Shown: positions 21,981 through 35,016, numbered from the stretch's first letter. The stretch: 64,000 nt of DNA from Bullera alba (GCA_001600095.1 BCIX01000003.1:310001-374000), one strand, 5' to 3'. The notes: generated by a model not told the origin, from the letters alone. Numbers and translations are program-made.

Positions 21981-24900
21981 CTATATCCCCTCCACGATCG
22001 GGCCATCTGGACCCGCTGTTGCCTCCTTGGTTCCTTTCAGACTGTCCCCTAAGCTCGCCAACCTCTGCAGCTTCTTTCCGGCTAGGACTTGCTTCACTTC
22101 ATCTAGGTTCAACGTCTCGTACTCGACCAAGGCGGATGCGAGCTGGCGTAAATCGTATTAGCAGTGTCCATATCAACAGGCCAAGGTGCAACTCACAGTG
22201 TGCAATTCCTGCTCGTGGTCTTTCAGGCATTTCTCTGCTCTCTGCATACTCTGATCCAAGAACCTGAACGTGCAGTGTCAGAAATGCAAGTGGGAATCGA
22301 GCCCGTGATGACTCACGAGCGGATCTCGCCTTCAATCTCGTCTTTCTTCCTCCCAGAGAGGTAGACAGATTCCTCGTCTCCATGAGCCACCAACCCGACT
22401 TTATCACTGAATCCATAGCTCTGCGCCTGGTCAGTACTCATAGGTAGTGATGCACTCGAGGCACTCACCCTGATCATACGCGTGGCCACGTCGGTGGCTC
22501 TCTGCAGATCACTGGAGCAGCCTGAAGTAACGTCGTCTCGACCGAAGATCATCTCCTCGGCTGCCCTGCCGCCAAGGGCGACGTCGATCATGGCGTTGTA
22601 CTCCTTCCGCGAATACGAGTCTGTGACCATCAGCCCGATGTTCCTTATACGCGGCTCGTTCAGTGAGCTCACCCTTGTCCTGCTCGGGGAGTTGGAACGT
22701 GATACCAAGTGCTTGTCCTCGGGGCATGATAGTGCTATGTCAATAGGTCAGAGTTGCGCTTTATAGACTCCAGCTCACTCACACTTTATGCAGCGGCATG
22801 GCGCCGGGCGTATGTAGTGCGACCAGAGCGTGGCCACCTTCGTGATATGCCGTTGCCTTCTTCGATTCCTCGGTGACGTAGTGCGATTTCCTCTCGGCGC
22901 CCATCAGAATTCGATCTGAGCATGTCAGAATGGTCCAAAGTGCGACAAGGTGCTCCACGTACCTTTGGCCCATTCGAAGTGCTTGAGCTGAACAGACTTG
23001 GCGTTGTCTCGAGCGGCTTTGACCGCGGCCTACATCAGATTTAGCCCAATGTCTCAACTTAGTGATTGGCAAAGCCAACATACCTGGTTGACCAAGTTCT
23101 GCAAATCGGCTCCGCTCATACCTGGACATCCTCTAGCAATGACACTCGGGTCAACGTCGACATCGTACTGCACGTCGCCCATGTGATGCTTCAAGATCTC
23201 AACTCGGCCTCGGACATCGGGAAGACCGACGACAACTGCTCCACTCAGCTCTTGTCCTTGCATGCTTCGTCTGGGGTACGTACCATGCTTGTCAAATCGA
23301 CCTGGACGGGTCAAGGCCTTGTCAAGACTCTCGGGGAAGTTGGTAGCGCCGATAATGATGACTCCTTCGGTCTGGGCAAAACCATCGAGCTCGACCAAAA
23401 GCTGATTGAGGGTTTGTTTCATGTAATGCTGCCAGCGACATCAGCAGATAGTCGGTGAAGTTGGTTGAGCTTACTCACCTGGTCCCTGGCAGAACGCTTG
23501 GAGCCGATAGCGTCCAGTTCGTCGATAAAGATGATAGCAGGCGCTTTCTCCCTTGCGACCTGGAATAGCTCTCTAACTCGTTTCGCTAGAACACATGTCA
23601 GCTCAATACCCATCGTGCTTGAGGGCATTAGCTCACCTCCGACACCAACGAACATCTCGTCGAAAGAAGATCCGGATGCGAACAGGAATGGAACTTCAGC
23701 TTCACCGGCAACAGCTCGGGCGAGCATCGTCTTTCCTGTACCAGGGGGTCCGGTGAGGAGGACACCTTTGGGCAGCTTTCCTCCGAGCGTAGAGAACTTT
23801 TCGGGGTTTCTGAGGAATTCGACGACCTCTTCCAGTTCCTACAGCTGAGTTCAGCCCGTGAACGTTGAAACGGCGACTGGATGACCTACATTCTTGGCCT
23901 CTTCCACACCGTGGACATCGGAAAATTTGACAGTCTTGCCCTCTTCAGGTTCGAAGATGGCGGGTTTGGCACCACCCTTCAGCAGGCCAGTACTCTCGCC
24001 GACCATGCCGAAGACGGTGAGGAAGACGAATATCCAGAGGAGCGAGACTATGATGGATCGGGCGACCCTCCAGAAACTGGAAGTAGGCGAAGCCGGTGCA
24101 AGTTGGACGTGAATAGGTGACAGAGGGGTCCCGGGAGTGGCTCCGCCGGCACCTGCTCCAGGAATACCAGTAGATGTTTCGGAAGCAGCAGCAGTTTGAG
24201 CCGAGCCAGCCTGTGTTCGAGATGCTAGTAAACTTTGAACGATAGGTGCACGAGGAGCGGTGGCAGAATCAGAGATAGGAGCGGTCGAAGCAGTCGAAGT
24301 CGGCGAGGCAGTGGAGGTGGAGGCAGTGGCAGATGTAGCTGATGCTTGAGGGAATGGAGATGGAGCCGAAGTTGCAGGTGTAGACAGAGGAGCCGACGTA
24401 GGTATCGATTTGATGTTGCCCAAAATATTGTCCCGCTTGCGAACCATCTTGCTAATCTCGCTCAATCTGCCGGCTCTGCCCAGAGCGACGACATATAACC
24501 CCCAAGCCTCCTCACTTCCAACAAGAGTCTTCCTCCCACTCCCTTCTGCCCCAACTCCCTCTTCGATGCTCTCATCCAGAGCGATCGTCTCGTAATATTT
24601 GACCAAGCCTTGTACCTCTCCTCCTTCCAGCAGCGCGTTCAGCAAGGCTAATTGATCTGGAAGTGAAGTGGGCTTGGCCAGCGCTTCAGTCTCGAGGGCC
24701 GCTATTTGAAGCTGAAATGGTGTGAGTGGGGCATCGGTACTAGCAGGGCTGTCAGGGGCGATCGGTGCACTTGGGGCATGATCTCCCGATCTATTGAAAA
24801 TGGCATATTGCGTCCGCGATGTTGATAGGAAGCGGGGCGCATTGATGAGAACTGATGATCGTACCAGCTATCGCCCAGTCAGCGCCACATACCCAGGCCA

Positions 24901-25005
24901 CAGCTTCGTACCCACCTTAGTCGAACTCTGCAGCACAGACTGAGCTCGGCATGTGCCGAGCGGTCGTAGCAGGTCCAAGATCAGACCTTGAGTCGGTCGA
25001 GCCAT
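21981..25005 (-). CDS. YME1: Mitochondrial i-AAA protease (FtsH family)
   Basis: Start ATG at 25005. The N-terminus ([20 protein letters not shown]) is a likely presequence. A Ser/Thr/Ala/Pro-rich linker and one membrane span ([19 protein letters not shown]) precede the AAA module. Walker A is GPPGTGKT in the exon spanning ~23750, Walker B is [11 protein letters not shown], and the second region of homology is [20 protein letters not shown]. The peptidase zinc motif is [12 protein letters not shown], followed by [10 protein letters not shown] and the third-ligand region [18 protein letters not shown]. The tail reads [19 protein letters not shown]. One membrane span plus overall order match Yme1, which degrades inner-membrane and intermembrane-space proteins (as opposed to two-span m-AAA subunits). 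Many ~50-nt introns. Confidence 0.95.
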
Positions 25006-25392
25006 TTTGTCGATCCGGGGCGTCTTATGTGCCTCTCCTCACGCCTCTTCCGGACGTTGATGTCGATACCGCACACGAGTCGAGGTTGTCGAACAAGCTG
25101 TCTTTGCCGATGAACCGCGTACCACTTGCTTACCACTCGTCGTTGCTTTCAACTTTCGATCTGGCTTCATTCGTAAGGTACGCAGCGATCGTTACGTAAT
25201 TCTAGATGGTGGTGAGCGGAATCAAAAGGTTGGGACGAGCGTGACCGTGTTTCAGAGCGAGAGACGGGTGACATCCTCACCTTCTTCATCTCACAACGCG
25301 ACACCTCGACAGCCACCACATTCTACCTGGCTCATGCTCAAGCTTAAGGCCCAGAGACAGCTATAGCTCAATAGTCATCACTCTCGCCCAAC
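25006..25392. other. Divergent intergenic region YME1 / F-box-like gene
   Basis: 387 bp; presumed bidirectional promoter. Nothing else recognised. Confidence 0.5.
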
Positions 25393-27065
25393 ATGGTGGC
25401 TCAGAAAGAGAAGGAGAAACAGAAAGAAGGGGGTCCCCACGACGCCAGGAGTACTCTGACCATCAAGGTGAGTCCCTTGGCCACCGCTCGACCTCATGCG
25501 TCCCTTCGTGTAGTTGCTGATTCCCATCATAGCGATTGACCAAGAAATTTCGCTTCCTACCCATCCATTCCACGGCGTCGCCCCACTTTGCTCGTCTACC
25601 CAATGAGATCCTCGAGCTCGTCTTTGACGCCCTCGACCAACAAGGATTACACGCGACGCTGGCCAATTTCCAACAGAGTTCGAAACACACGTACGCAATG
25701 GCCACACCGTACCTCTTCAGAACGATCATCGTCTCTCCGACCACCATCGAGTGTCTCCTGCCGCTGAACGCGACGGTGAGCAGTGGGGAGGAGGACTACA
25801 CTATGGAGGATCTGAGGCGGTACAACTCAATCATGGGCCATTCGCACCTGACACCCCGCTCGAGCGACCGCTCAGATCGTTCGAACTCAGAAGATCCCGG
25901 CTCGGACAGGGATCCCGATGAAAGCGAGAGCGAGGATGACAGGAGCGACAACGAGGTGGTCAAGAAGGAACGACCACGTATCACACCTCCACCTTCTGGA
26001 GAAATCACGACACTCAACCAAGTGGGAACCAAAGCCACTCCCTACGAGCTCTACCATGCTATACGCAGTGGTACCAAAATGCGAGGCGCCGACCCAAACG
26101 ACTTCTCACCCGACGACTCGCATGTCTACAAAGCCGCCCATTTGGTCCACGTTCGCCGCATCCACATGGCCCCAGGTCTTGACCAGGGAATACTTCAGCG
26201 CTTCTCTGGCTACCTGCGCGACGTGACGGACGGCATCGAGTGCCCAATGCCAGCCTTGCAACAGGTGTGCTTCGTCCCGACCATCTGGCAAAAGACTCCT
26301 TCTCAGAGTTGGAGGCGACGGTCGAGGCGTAGAGCCAAGCTGGAGCCAACAGAAGGACCGGGACAATTCCTCGCTATCGCCTTTCGCGGAAGGAAACAGC
26401 CCAAAGGCCCTCACATGTGCTTCCACCTCTCGTCAAAGACGAACCCAGAAGGGGTCAAGTACGATGGTGCCTATTTCGAGGATATCACCATGTTCAAGCC
26501 CGCCCCGGCGTCTATCACTTTCCACGGCGTGCACAAACAGACATATTACGACGCGATGAATTTTGCCAACCGCAAGGTCGGGTGTCACAGGTACATCTTC
26601 GCCAAGAGTGAGTCATGCACAATCTCGTTGATGGCCCGGTTCTTACTCTTACAGACCCGAATACGGAAAAATACAGCCCCATGACCTCGATGGCAGACGT
26701 GGCCATTGAGATTATTCACCAACTCAGCAATCGACAAAAGGAGTCTGTTGGCAAACGACTTCGATTGGGCAATTTCAGGGTCGAAGCGCTCAACGTGTTC
26801 CTCACCGACGCCGAGAAGGAAAAGTCGGCAGATGTCAGAGCGGCCGTTCGAGCCCAGGTGGAGGGAGGACAGCACCGTGTCATGGACAACAAGATCATAT
26901 CCGACGTTTTAGACCACTTTGAATACGAACCAGTCTTGCTGCCGGGGCGCAAGTTGAAGAAGAAGGAGAGGGCCCTCTGGCGACCGTGCGACGCGTGTGG
27001 CCGTGAGTAGATCCGATGTTGCAGATCGAGATTTGGATGTTGACGATATTGCAGATCCACCATAA
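25393..27065 (+). CDS. F-box-like protein of unknown target
   Basis: Exon 1 (25393-about 25467) is Lys/Glu-rich. After a 65-nt intron comes FHSTASPHFARLPNEILELV-type sequence: LPNEILELVFDALDQQG is a standard F-box-like start (LPxEIL). The middle is acidic and Ser-rich (residues ~115-165). The rest (VRRIHMAPGLDQGILQRF, AFRGRKQPKGPHMCFHLS, ITFHGVHKQTYYDAMNF) is a conserved-looking but unrecognised region. F-box proteins normally bring substrates to SCF ubiquitin ligases; no WD40 or LRR partner domain is visible. Two further exons follow introns near 26609-26655 and 27002-27054. The end is ambiguous: TAA at 27063 if the last intron is spliced, TAG at 27008 if not. Confidence 0.72.
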
Positions 27066-27492
27066 CTGGCACAGCAATGGAGCCAACTGTTCAGCGACCG
27101 TTTGGAACTCCCGCATCGACATACTCCTTCATGACCACAACGAATTACGCTACGTCTCACGATTGTATAACTTCAAAATGATCATCGTCCCTCCCGCAAA
27201 GACCGCTTCGGCAATCCACCGACGCTAGCCTTCGAGACTGGCATTACTTCCGTCACTTGTTGTATGTATGACTTACAGAGGCAGCATGTATGAGGCTCTC
27301 AATTTCATCGCGCGGTGAATGCTTTCCAGCGGCTTGCTTCAAGTTCGATGTCCCCTAGTCCCGCTGGCCTGCCAAGTCGATCATGTCTGCATTCGTGTCT
27401 CGTGTGGTCATCATACACAGTACAACCCCATTATAGCTCGTGTGCCCACGAGTACAGCCTGTGACAAATCCCGGAAACTTTTGATGCTACTC
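27066..27492. other. Convergent intergenic region
   Basis: 427 bp of presumed 3'-UTR between the F-box-like gene and the membrane-protein gene. No further gene seen. Confidence 0.5.
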
Positions 27493-28537
27493 TTACAACA
27501 CCTTTGACAGCACCACGGCGACGGTGACGATGATAACGAGAAGCAGGACGAAGCTGAGGAAGGCGTACAAGCATCTCTTGGCGTACTTCAGCTCGGTCTG
27601 CAGTGGAAGTCAGTATACGTCTGGCTTGCGTCATGACCGATGCTCACCTTGCGCAGAATGGCGATCATCTCTGCCAACTTTTGCACTTTCTCCGGATCTG
27701 CCTCCTCCTCTTCACTCCTCAGTGGGATCCAGAGACTACAAGGCGGATCGTCAGCTCTCGTTACTCATGGAGCGGTGAGCTTGTCACTCACATGCACATG
27801 CCCACGGCCCAGAGGAGGGGGCATAGCCATCCCCATTTCCACAGACTCCTAGCCAGCGTCTTTGGCTCAGTCTCCTCTTCCTCGGCATACCTCGGTAGGT
27901 CCTCGATGGCGCTATGGGTGCTCTGATTCCGACTGTCCACCTCGTACAAGTGCTGCGAGGACGAGGCGTAGGAAGTAGGGTACTCTGGTGGCGGGAGGGA
28001 AGAGGGAGTTGCGGGCCGATCGACTGCCAAGATGTACATCGGGGGTCGAGAGCTTGGTGTGACGGGTGTATGGGGCAGTGATACCTGACTTGGTCTGATA
28101 GGTGTCGAGTGGGCACTGCGGCTGGATGGCGAGGGGAGGTTGTGCATCTCCAGTTCGACATCACCGATCGTCATGGGGACTGGTTTTCGCTTGATTGAGT
28201 TGTTGGATTTCCCCCTCACCAGCTCATGCGTCAGGCCGGGGTACGAGGTCGGCGGGGTGGTGGGAGACATTGTCGACGTGGGCGACGAAGAGGCACTGCT
28301 GCTCGAGGAGGTGGGCAGTGGCGGTGGGGAGGAGAAGTCTGGTGATGGGAACGACAGGTCCGAGATGGTGGATTGAGTCGATATCCTGCGCAGAGACCTA
28401 GCGGGGCGAACGGGCGTCGTGAGCTGAGTGGAAGGTAGGTCAGACATGGTCACTGAAGGTTCTTGGCTGGATGCTGGTGAGCGAAGGAACCGTTCTGAAT
28501 GATCTGTGGGTGGTTCTTGGGTACCTTCCCGATGCAT
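27493..28537 (-). CDS. Ser/Pro-rich protein with two C-terminal membrane segments
   Basis: Three exons. Residues ~1-215 are disordered and rich in Ser, Pro and Thr, with many SP/TP sites. SLWKWGWLCPLLWAVGMCI is a first hydrophobic span and LYAFLSFVLLLVIIVTVAVV a second near the C-terminus, separated by a charged helix. This 'WGWLCPxLW...AxRCLYAF' arrangement recalls an uncharacterised fungal Ser-rich membrane family; no function is known to me. The short motif NSIKRKPV (28178-28201) is shared with the large gene at 43491-47818. Start: ATG 28537; a second ATG (MSDLPSTQ) at about 28447 is a plausible alternative. Confidence 0.75.
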
Positions 28538-28636
28538 CCACTCCTTTATGTATGCCTCGCACGCTTGGTCATAGCGGCCCAGCGGGTGTCAAAGTAGCCT
28601 TAGTGCACCTTTCGGCTGCTCGTCGCGATCCGTGCT

Positions 28637-28656
28637 GGGGACGATCGGGGACGATC
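28637..28656. repeat. 10-bp tandem duplication
   Basis: ggggacgatc occurs twice back to back, exact. Confidence 0.85.
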
Positions 28657-28822
28657 CACTCTACGGGATTGATGGCGTCGATTAGCCGTCGACGGGAGAC
28701 TTGAGCTTGATTGGTGGTGGTCATCCGCCCACCCCTTCGAGTGGTCGTTGAAGCCATGTTCCAGTTCGGGCAGTCTAACCTTCCTTTCCCCTTTCAGAAC
28801 GTGATCGCTGTCGTGAGAAGCA

Positions 28823-28842
28823 TCAGCAGGCCTCAGCAGGCC
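28823..28842. repeat. 10-bp tandem duplication
   Basis: tcagcaggcc occurs twice back to back, exact. Confidence 0.85.
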
Positions 28843-29251
28843 CTTTAACGGATACGCACACGTCCCTTCCGATGCGCTGTGTATCATGGTCTCAGAGCGC
28901 ATCACTCTGTCACGGACAGGATGACCATGTCACTGCTCATTCCATCAGTCCAGGTTGAAATGTGAACGTGAAAGGGCGCGCGACTGGGATTTCCATCTCG
29001 ACTGAATTCGTCTCAATCTATCCGTTCCGTCGCACCTCGAGTGCATCAATACGTGACGCCATAGTGCATGTACGTCGCAGGGGCATCTGCAGACCTGCAT
29101 ACGTAGGATGCCGGAGATTGCTGGAGTGACTATCTATGTACGCGGAGCACAGAGCGATGCAGCCTGGGCCCGGTTTCAGATCCACCGGTAACTTGTGAAA
29201 CCAATGCCGCGCACTCCTGCCCTCATTCATGACACTAGCTAAGTGACCGAG

Positions 29252-32040
29252 CTACTGCACCTTGCGCACGTAGACCTCCTTGAGTTTGACCATAGCAGCC
29301 TATGCGAGTCAGCATAGTGCTCCGACCTACCTTCCACTGTGCAGACTCACCTCGTAGGCCTCTTTGTATGGCTCAACTTCAGTCTCCTTCACCTTGACCT
29401 TTTTCACCTTCTTCTCATGGCCAGCCGTCTTGAGCATCTTCTTGAAGTGCAGTGCCTGCAGAGATATCAACATACTTCTTCTACTCATCGCTACGGTTCC
29501 GCCGACTGACCTCTTGCTTCTCCACCAGGGTCCATGCTGTGCCGGATCGACCGGCTCGGGCGGTACGACCCACTCTATGGACATACTTGCGCATGTCGAC
29601 GGGTGTATCGTAGGAAACGACATGCTCGACAGTGGGCAGGTCCATACCTCTAGCAATCAGATCCGAGCAGATGAGCCTGTAAGTTAGTCAGGGCGTCAGC
29701 CAGTTTCTCAAAGTGGAAGCAGGAGGTCGACTCACATGTGAACTTTGCCCTCGGAGAACTCTTTCAAGACCGTCTTCCTTTCTCCGGGCTTGAGATCACT
29801 GGTATAGCTCTTGACCACGATCTTCTTGTATCCCTTGCCCTGCTTCTTGGCGTATTCGTCCTCAAAGAACTCTAGCAATTTCGCCAACCGGTGCACGTTC
29901 TCCACACTTTTCGTGAAGACCAACCCGCCCTTGACGGCGTACTGATCGTCGTGCATCAAGTGAATCAAGTTGAGAGGCTTCAATGCCGGTGGCAGTGCGA
30001 GATACTTCTCTTGCAAGGTGGTCGGCAGAGTGAACGATTCGCCCACGATAGCGACGTCGGCTGGAGATGCAGGCGCATTGACGATAAAGTACTGCGGGTT
30101 GCGAAGCTGTAGGGATGCGATTGCTGCTGGATCTCGAGTCAGGGTTGCGGAGAAGAGCAGTTTTTGACACTACACATAGTCAGCGTTGTTTCTAGTCTCG
30201 GGACTGCAGACACACCATAGAGATGGGCTCCAAGGCGAATTCGCTATCAGGGTCAACAAGACCAAAGGCCACCATCCACTCCTCTGCAACGTGATCCCAG
30301 GGCAAGTGCCGGAAATTAGGTGGAAGCTCTATAGGCCGTGTGGGGGGTCGAGTGTGTTGTAGGACCTCGGCGAGCCAATTGTGGAATGACTGATTGAGCA
30401 GGCGGTCCGCCTCGTCAATGACCTTGGAGAAGTCAGCTTGGCAATCTCGGTTCGCAAAAGCTGATACTTACAAGGAATCTCAGATGCTGCAAGCTGAAAT
30501 TTGGAGTGTGATTGATGTGATCAATCAGACGACCGGGTGTTACAATCAGAATGTCGACTTTGGACGAGCCGCCAAGCAGTCTACAGAAGTCAGCATGGTC
30601 CGTGCGGAGATTAGACAACACAGCTTACTTTGTCTCCTGGTCCTCAATGATGGCGTTCTGCTCATGCGAGAAGCTGTGTTGACCAGTAGCGCTGCCGATC
30701 TGACCTTGAGTTAGCGAAATCCGCGGTCTCAGAGTAGTACTCACAGTCAAGCCCGTGCCTTTTGCAAGTATCTCCAGCGTCTCACGGACCTGCACGACAA
30801 GGTCTCTCGTCGGCAATACGATCAACGCTCGCAGTCGGGTGATCGTCCGCTTTGATAATATCCGGACGATGGGGATCGCGTATGCCAGTGTTTTACCAGA
30901 ACCAGTCGGAGCTGATATCAGATAGTCGTCCAATTCCGACCAATACGAAGGGATCAAAGGCAGAGGCAGCAATTTGGGCAGCATGGCCGCTTGAACTAAG
31001 GGCACGATATCAGCTTTTGCTGAACTCGGGAACCAGATATTCGAACTTACCGGCAAAGAATTCTTCCACGCCAATGGACTTCAGTCTCTCTTCCATGTCG
31101 CCCAGACCCTTCTCAGGCCCTTCTTCATATTGCACCTCGAGCTGTCCGACCGGAAGGCTGAGGTTCTGATCCACAAAAGTCGCATTCTCCAGGTTGGCCG
31201 GTAAACCTTGACGTGATAGGAGAGCGGGGTCGGGTGCGGGTGCAGGGGTGGGGAGCGGGAATGCCTGTAAGGGTACAGGAGATGATTTCCGAGCCGTATT
31301 CTCCTCTTCTTCTCCGTCGATCGAGATCTTGTCGTCGGCTCCTGGCTCGTCTCCACTGACTGCCTCATCTTCCGACGAGTCTTCAGCGGGGATCTCGGTC
31401 GGCAAGGGTTTCGTCGGATCGACGGGCATAGGGGCCTCATCGTCCACGACCTTTGATTTCCCTTTCTCCGCCTCTTTCTTCCTCTTCTCCTCCTTCAACT
31501 TCCGTTTCTCAGTCTTATCCCTGGCCGCGCGCTTCTCCCTCTTTTCCCGCTTGCGCCTCTCCCTCTCGGCCGCCACGTCCACCTCTTCATCCTCGCTATC
31601 CTCCTTTGCTGCTTTCTTCTTCTTCTTCACCGCCTTTTCCTGCTCTGTCTCCGGATTACTCTCTGGTAGTCGAGATGGACCAGCTTCTGCATTCTTCCCA
31701 GCGGACTCCTGATCCATATCCTCGTCGTCGTCGCTGGTATCGCTGCCGCTGGTGTCACTGCCATTCTCGACGGCCGTGCCATCAACATTCCATTGCTTGT
31801 TCTTCGGAGCGGCATCTCGTTTCGCCTTCGCAAGGATCTTGTGCTTTCGGTTCTTCTTGGCTAGGTATCGCTTCTGCGCGGCCGTCTTGACCTGGTCTTC
31901 GGATCAGAGGTTGTTTTATGACACTGGAAGGAATGGGCCAGGCTCACCTTTGGCTTTTTGGCTGGTCGCTCGGCAGCAGCGACGTCTCCCGGCCCTCCAA
32001 GCTCCTGGAGCTTTCTTCTGCTGGGATGTATGTTGTCCAT
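29252..32040 (-). CDS. DBP6: DEAD-box RNA helicase DBP6/DDX51-like
   Basis: Start ATG at 32040. Residues ~1-270 are very charged: Lys/Arg/Glu repeats and acidic Ser patches, typical of nucleolar helicases. Helicase motifs in order: [11 protein letters not shown] (region of the Q motif), APTGSGKT (I), [10 protein letters not shown] (Ia), TPGRLIDHI (Ib), VIDEADRLL (II), FSATLT (III), [15 protein letters not shown] (IV), [12 protein letters not shown] (V), [10 protein letters not shown] (VI). The wide gap between SAT and motif IV and the ending [19 protein letters not shown] are as in Dbp6, which acts in early 60S ribosome assembly in the nucleolus. It shares a 256-bp divergent promoter with the EVE-domain gene. 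Confidence 0.93.
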
Positions 32041-32296
32041 GCTGCTCAGGCCCTTGATCTAGGATGTGCTCACTGTGCTAAGGTGTTTTGAAGCTGTTCC
32101 TCGTCCGTGTGCTGTTGTCTCGAAAGCAACTTTTGCCTCGACCTCCACCGGCAAAGCGAAAGAGTCACCGTGGGAACGCATCCTTCCGTGCCTGAGATCC
32201 GGACATTGCATCGACCGTTGTTGACAGGCGCTGACGGCCATCCCGCACTAGACATGCTTGATCAATGCACCATCGCAACTCTGACCACGTAGCAAC

Positions 32297-33485
32297 ATGC
32301 CTTGGCTGATGAAGGCAGAGCCCGACTCCAGGGTCGTCAAGGGGAAAGATGTCAAGGTGAGCTGTCCTTCTCTTCTTTTTGTCCGCGGGGATGTCAGCTC
32401 ATCGACACTCAACTAGTTCTCAGTGGACGACTTTGAGGAGATAGGGTGAGGGTCGCGTCTTCACTACCTGACATTTTGAAAAGTAGCTATAACTAATTTC
32501 TGGGCCAGTACTTCGCCTTGGGATGGTAAGTAATTCTACCTCCTTCCCACCTTCCCGCTCACTCCTGCAGGCGTCCGGAGTCACGAGGCCAAAGCGATAA
32601 TGAAGAGCAAGATGAAGCTAGGGGACAAGGTGAGCTATGTGTCGCAAGTCGTATGTACCATAGCTTACAGCCATATCAGGTCCTGTTCTACCATAGTAGT
32701 TGTAAAGTGCCCGGAGTGTTTGCTCTGGCCGAAGTGGCCAAGGAAGGGTACCCAGATTGTAAGTCTCCCTCGAACGAATCAGCTAACATCCTCAGACACA
32801 GCGTGGGACGAGTGAGTCCCCAGATCTCCTGGTGTCATGTTCTATGGATTACTGAGAGCTGATTGCGAGTTAGGTCACACCCTTATTACGACCCGAAATC
32901 GGATAAAGACAACCCAACGTGGTACATGGTGCGTACAAGTGCATCCTGCCGCCTTTGCCGCGGCACTGATGATTGACTCTGTCTCTAGGTCAGCGTCAAG
33001 TTTATCCAGAGACTACGGCATCCTCCGACCCTAGCTCTGATCAAGCATCTCGCCGAGCTGAAATCCCTGCCCGATGAAATTGCCTATATAGGTGAAGATG
33101 GCCTGCAAGCCATCAAATCGATGCCCCTGGTCAACAGGGGTAGACTGAGTCAGTGCAGCGATCTAGGGTCTCAGACAGCTGACACTTCGTAGGCGTTCAG
33201 CCAGTGGATGAGGCAGCGTACGATGCTGTTGTGCTTTTGGGCACCAAAGGAGGTTGGGACGGTCTACTGCCTCAGAAGGGGAAATCCGCCAAGCGAACCA
33301 AAGACGATGCGAAAGAAGAAGACGCGAAGTCGGCTCCTGACTCAACGCCTAGACCAACGCCAAAGTCGAAGGCGAACGAGAAGAAGAAGGCAACGGCTGC
33401 CAAGGCCACAGCGCCAAAAGCCTCTGCTTCCAAAGCAGAGGTTAACGATAGAGCTACGCGTGCCAGTAAACGTTTGAAGAGATAG
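32297..33485 (+). CDS. THYN1: EVE (PUA-like) domain protein, THYN1 type
   Basis: Many tiny exons (about nine) join cleanly: MPWLMKAEPDSRVVKGKDVK, FSVDDFEEIG, TSPWDGVRSHEAKAIM, VLFYHSSCKVPGVFALAEVA, EGYPDYTAWDE, SHPYYDPKSDKDNPTWYM, VSVKFIQRL, LKSLPDEIAYIG, MPLVNRGRLSVQPVDEAAYD. This is the EVE domain of thymocyte nuclear protein 1 (human: MKSEPESR, WDGVRNYQARN, FYHSNCKEPG, DPSSKEDNPKW). EVE domains read modified bases in nucleic acid. The last exon adds an Ala/Lys-rich tail ending RASKRLKR, a likely nuclear signal. The exon after 'GVRSH' keeps the modified-base pocket residues; no broken site is seen. Confidence 0.93.
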
Positions 33486-33894
33486 ACGCTCCCCAACGGC
33501 AGCAGTCTTGGCCTGGAGGAGCACCGGAGTTCCCGAGGCATGTCATGCCTATCGAGATCATCAACGACGGCCAGAATCTACAAACAACAGCTAGCGAGGC
33601 GGTTATGCACCCGAGCGCTGCGTCTTCATAGCTATCCACATCGTTATTCGATTAGAGACGTAACCTTCGTCCAGATCGTTCTCCGGTCGTTTCGCGTTGC
33701 TTGACATCTTACTGTCCTATCACATATCCGTATCCACATTTCCTCCGCAGCTTCTTCATGTCGTGTATTGGGGGAACCCGATTACGAGCCGACAAGAGGA
33801 GCTCGCTCCTCGTCGTGGAGAAGGTTGCCGTTGCTTCTGACAGTGGTGCTGCAAGAGGTCAGCAAGTATCGCTGAGAGATGAGACGAGGACGTA
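33486..33894. other. Convergent intergenic region
   Basis: 409 bp between the EVE gene and the membrane-protein gene; 3'-UTR sequence, nothing else recognised. Confidence 0.5.
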
Positions 33895-35016
33895 CTAGAG
33901 ACTCTTGAGGATGGCGAAGAGGGAGAGGATGAAGAAGACAAAGGCCGACCAGTGGATGAACTTGGACGAGGTCTGGTGGATGACTAGAATGGAGTGTGTC
34001 AGTGACTGCGCAAACGGCTGAAAACTACGTTGACTCACAAATGGCGAAGAGAGCCCAGGTGATGGCAGCGGCTCCGGCGGCATCACCCTCCTTGCTAGCG
34101 AAAGCGTAGGCGGCGGCAGTCGTCTCGAGGAAGACAAATGCGAGGAAGACAAAGAGCTTGGTCCAGATACCGGCCTTGTGGGTATGTGCGTTCACACCGA
34201 AAGCCTCGAAGAGGGAGAGAACAACGAGGACGATGGTCCCTGAGCACTCATGAGCGAACAGTCCGCAGAGAGCTGGGGTGGGGATACTCACAGCCGTGGT
34301 AGAGGGAGAATGGGAGGTGAACAAAGGCTTCCTCGGCCCAAGTCTCCTTGCTAGAGTGGTTCTTCTTGACGACATAGTAGATCTGACTGACGGTAGCCGA
34401 GACGAGCAAGCTGAGGACAAAGGCGAGAATGTACCAGTGTCGGGACCAGAAGAAGACGTAGACAGAGTTGAAGATACCGAGCAGGGCGAATCGCCAAGCG
34501 ACAGAGTCGACAATGATCTCCTTACCCCGAGTGGTGAATTGGAAGATCATGGTGCCGAGGAGCAATAGGTGGATCAGGGACCATACGTAGAACGCCTAGG
34601 GATTGTCAGGGGTGTCTCTGGACCAGTTCCAGTCAGTACACTCACGTAGTAGGAGGGTGTGATGTACGTGGTCTACAGATATACATCAGCTTTGACGTCC
34701 CTCCTCAACCATTTGGCAGCTGACCTTCTGAGACCCGTACATGTCCTCTGGTCCGGCGACAGAGTAGACATTGCTGCCGAGGGAGACGGCGAAGACAATG
34801 ATGTTGACGACCTAGGGAGGGTCAGCAATGATCCACGGTTGAAGCTGAAGGCCCCCGAAGCGATAGTATGCCCTCCTCCTCTAGGAGAGCATCTGGATGC
34901 TACTCAGTGCTGCTCGCTGAAAGCATCCACAACGGCTGAGGAGAGTCTCGACTCTGGAGGTGGCAAGGGCGAACGCCGGCGACTCACCTTGATGAGGATA
35001 CCGTCGGTGATGGCCA
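33895..35016 (-). CDS. Polytopic membrane protein, TspO/DUF1774-like
   Basis: Starts [10 protein letters not shown] at 35016, with a first membrane span [18 protein letters not shown]. About eight hydrophobic segments follow: [109 protein letters not shown] and [20 protein letters not shown]. The '[19 protein letters not shown]' block resembles the TPxGYxFxIWxLIYLLL block of TspO-related fungal and bacterial proteins (DUF1774 type). Function unknown. Six exons. Aromatic- and Trp-rich spans are consistent with the tryptophan-rich sensory fold; homology is inferred only. Confidence 0.7.

Larger units (their letters stand above)
28538..29251. other. Intergenic region, 714 bp, with two 10-bp duplications
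   Basis: Lies between the DBP6 stop and the start of the membrane-protein gene (both minus). It contains perfect 10-bp tandem duplications at 28637-28656 and 28823-28842. No coding exon is supported. Confidence 0.55.
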
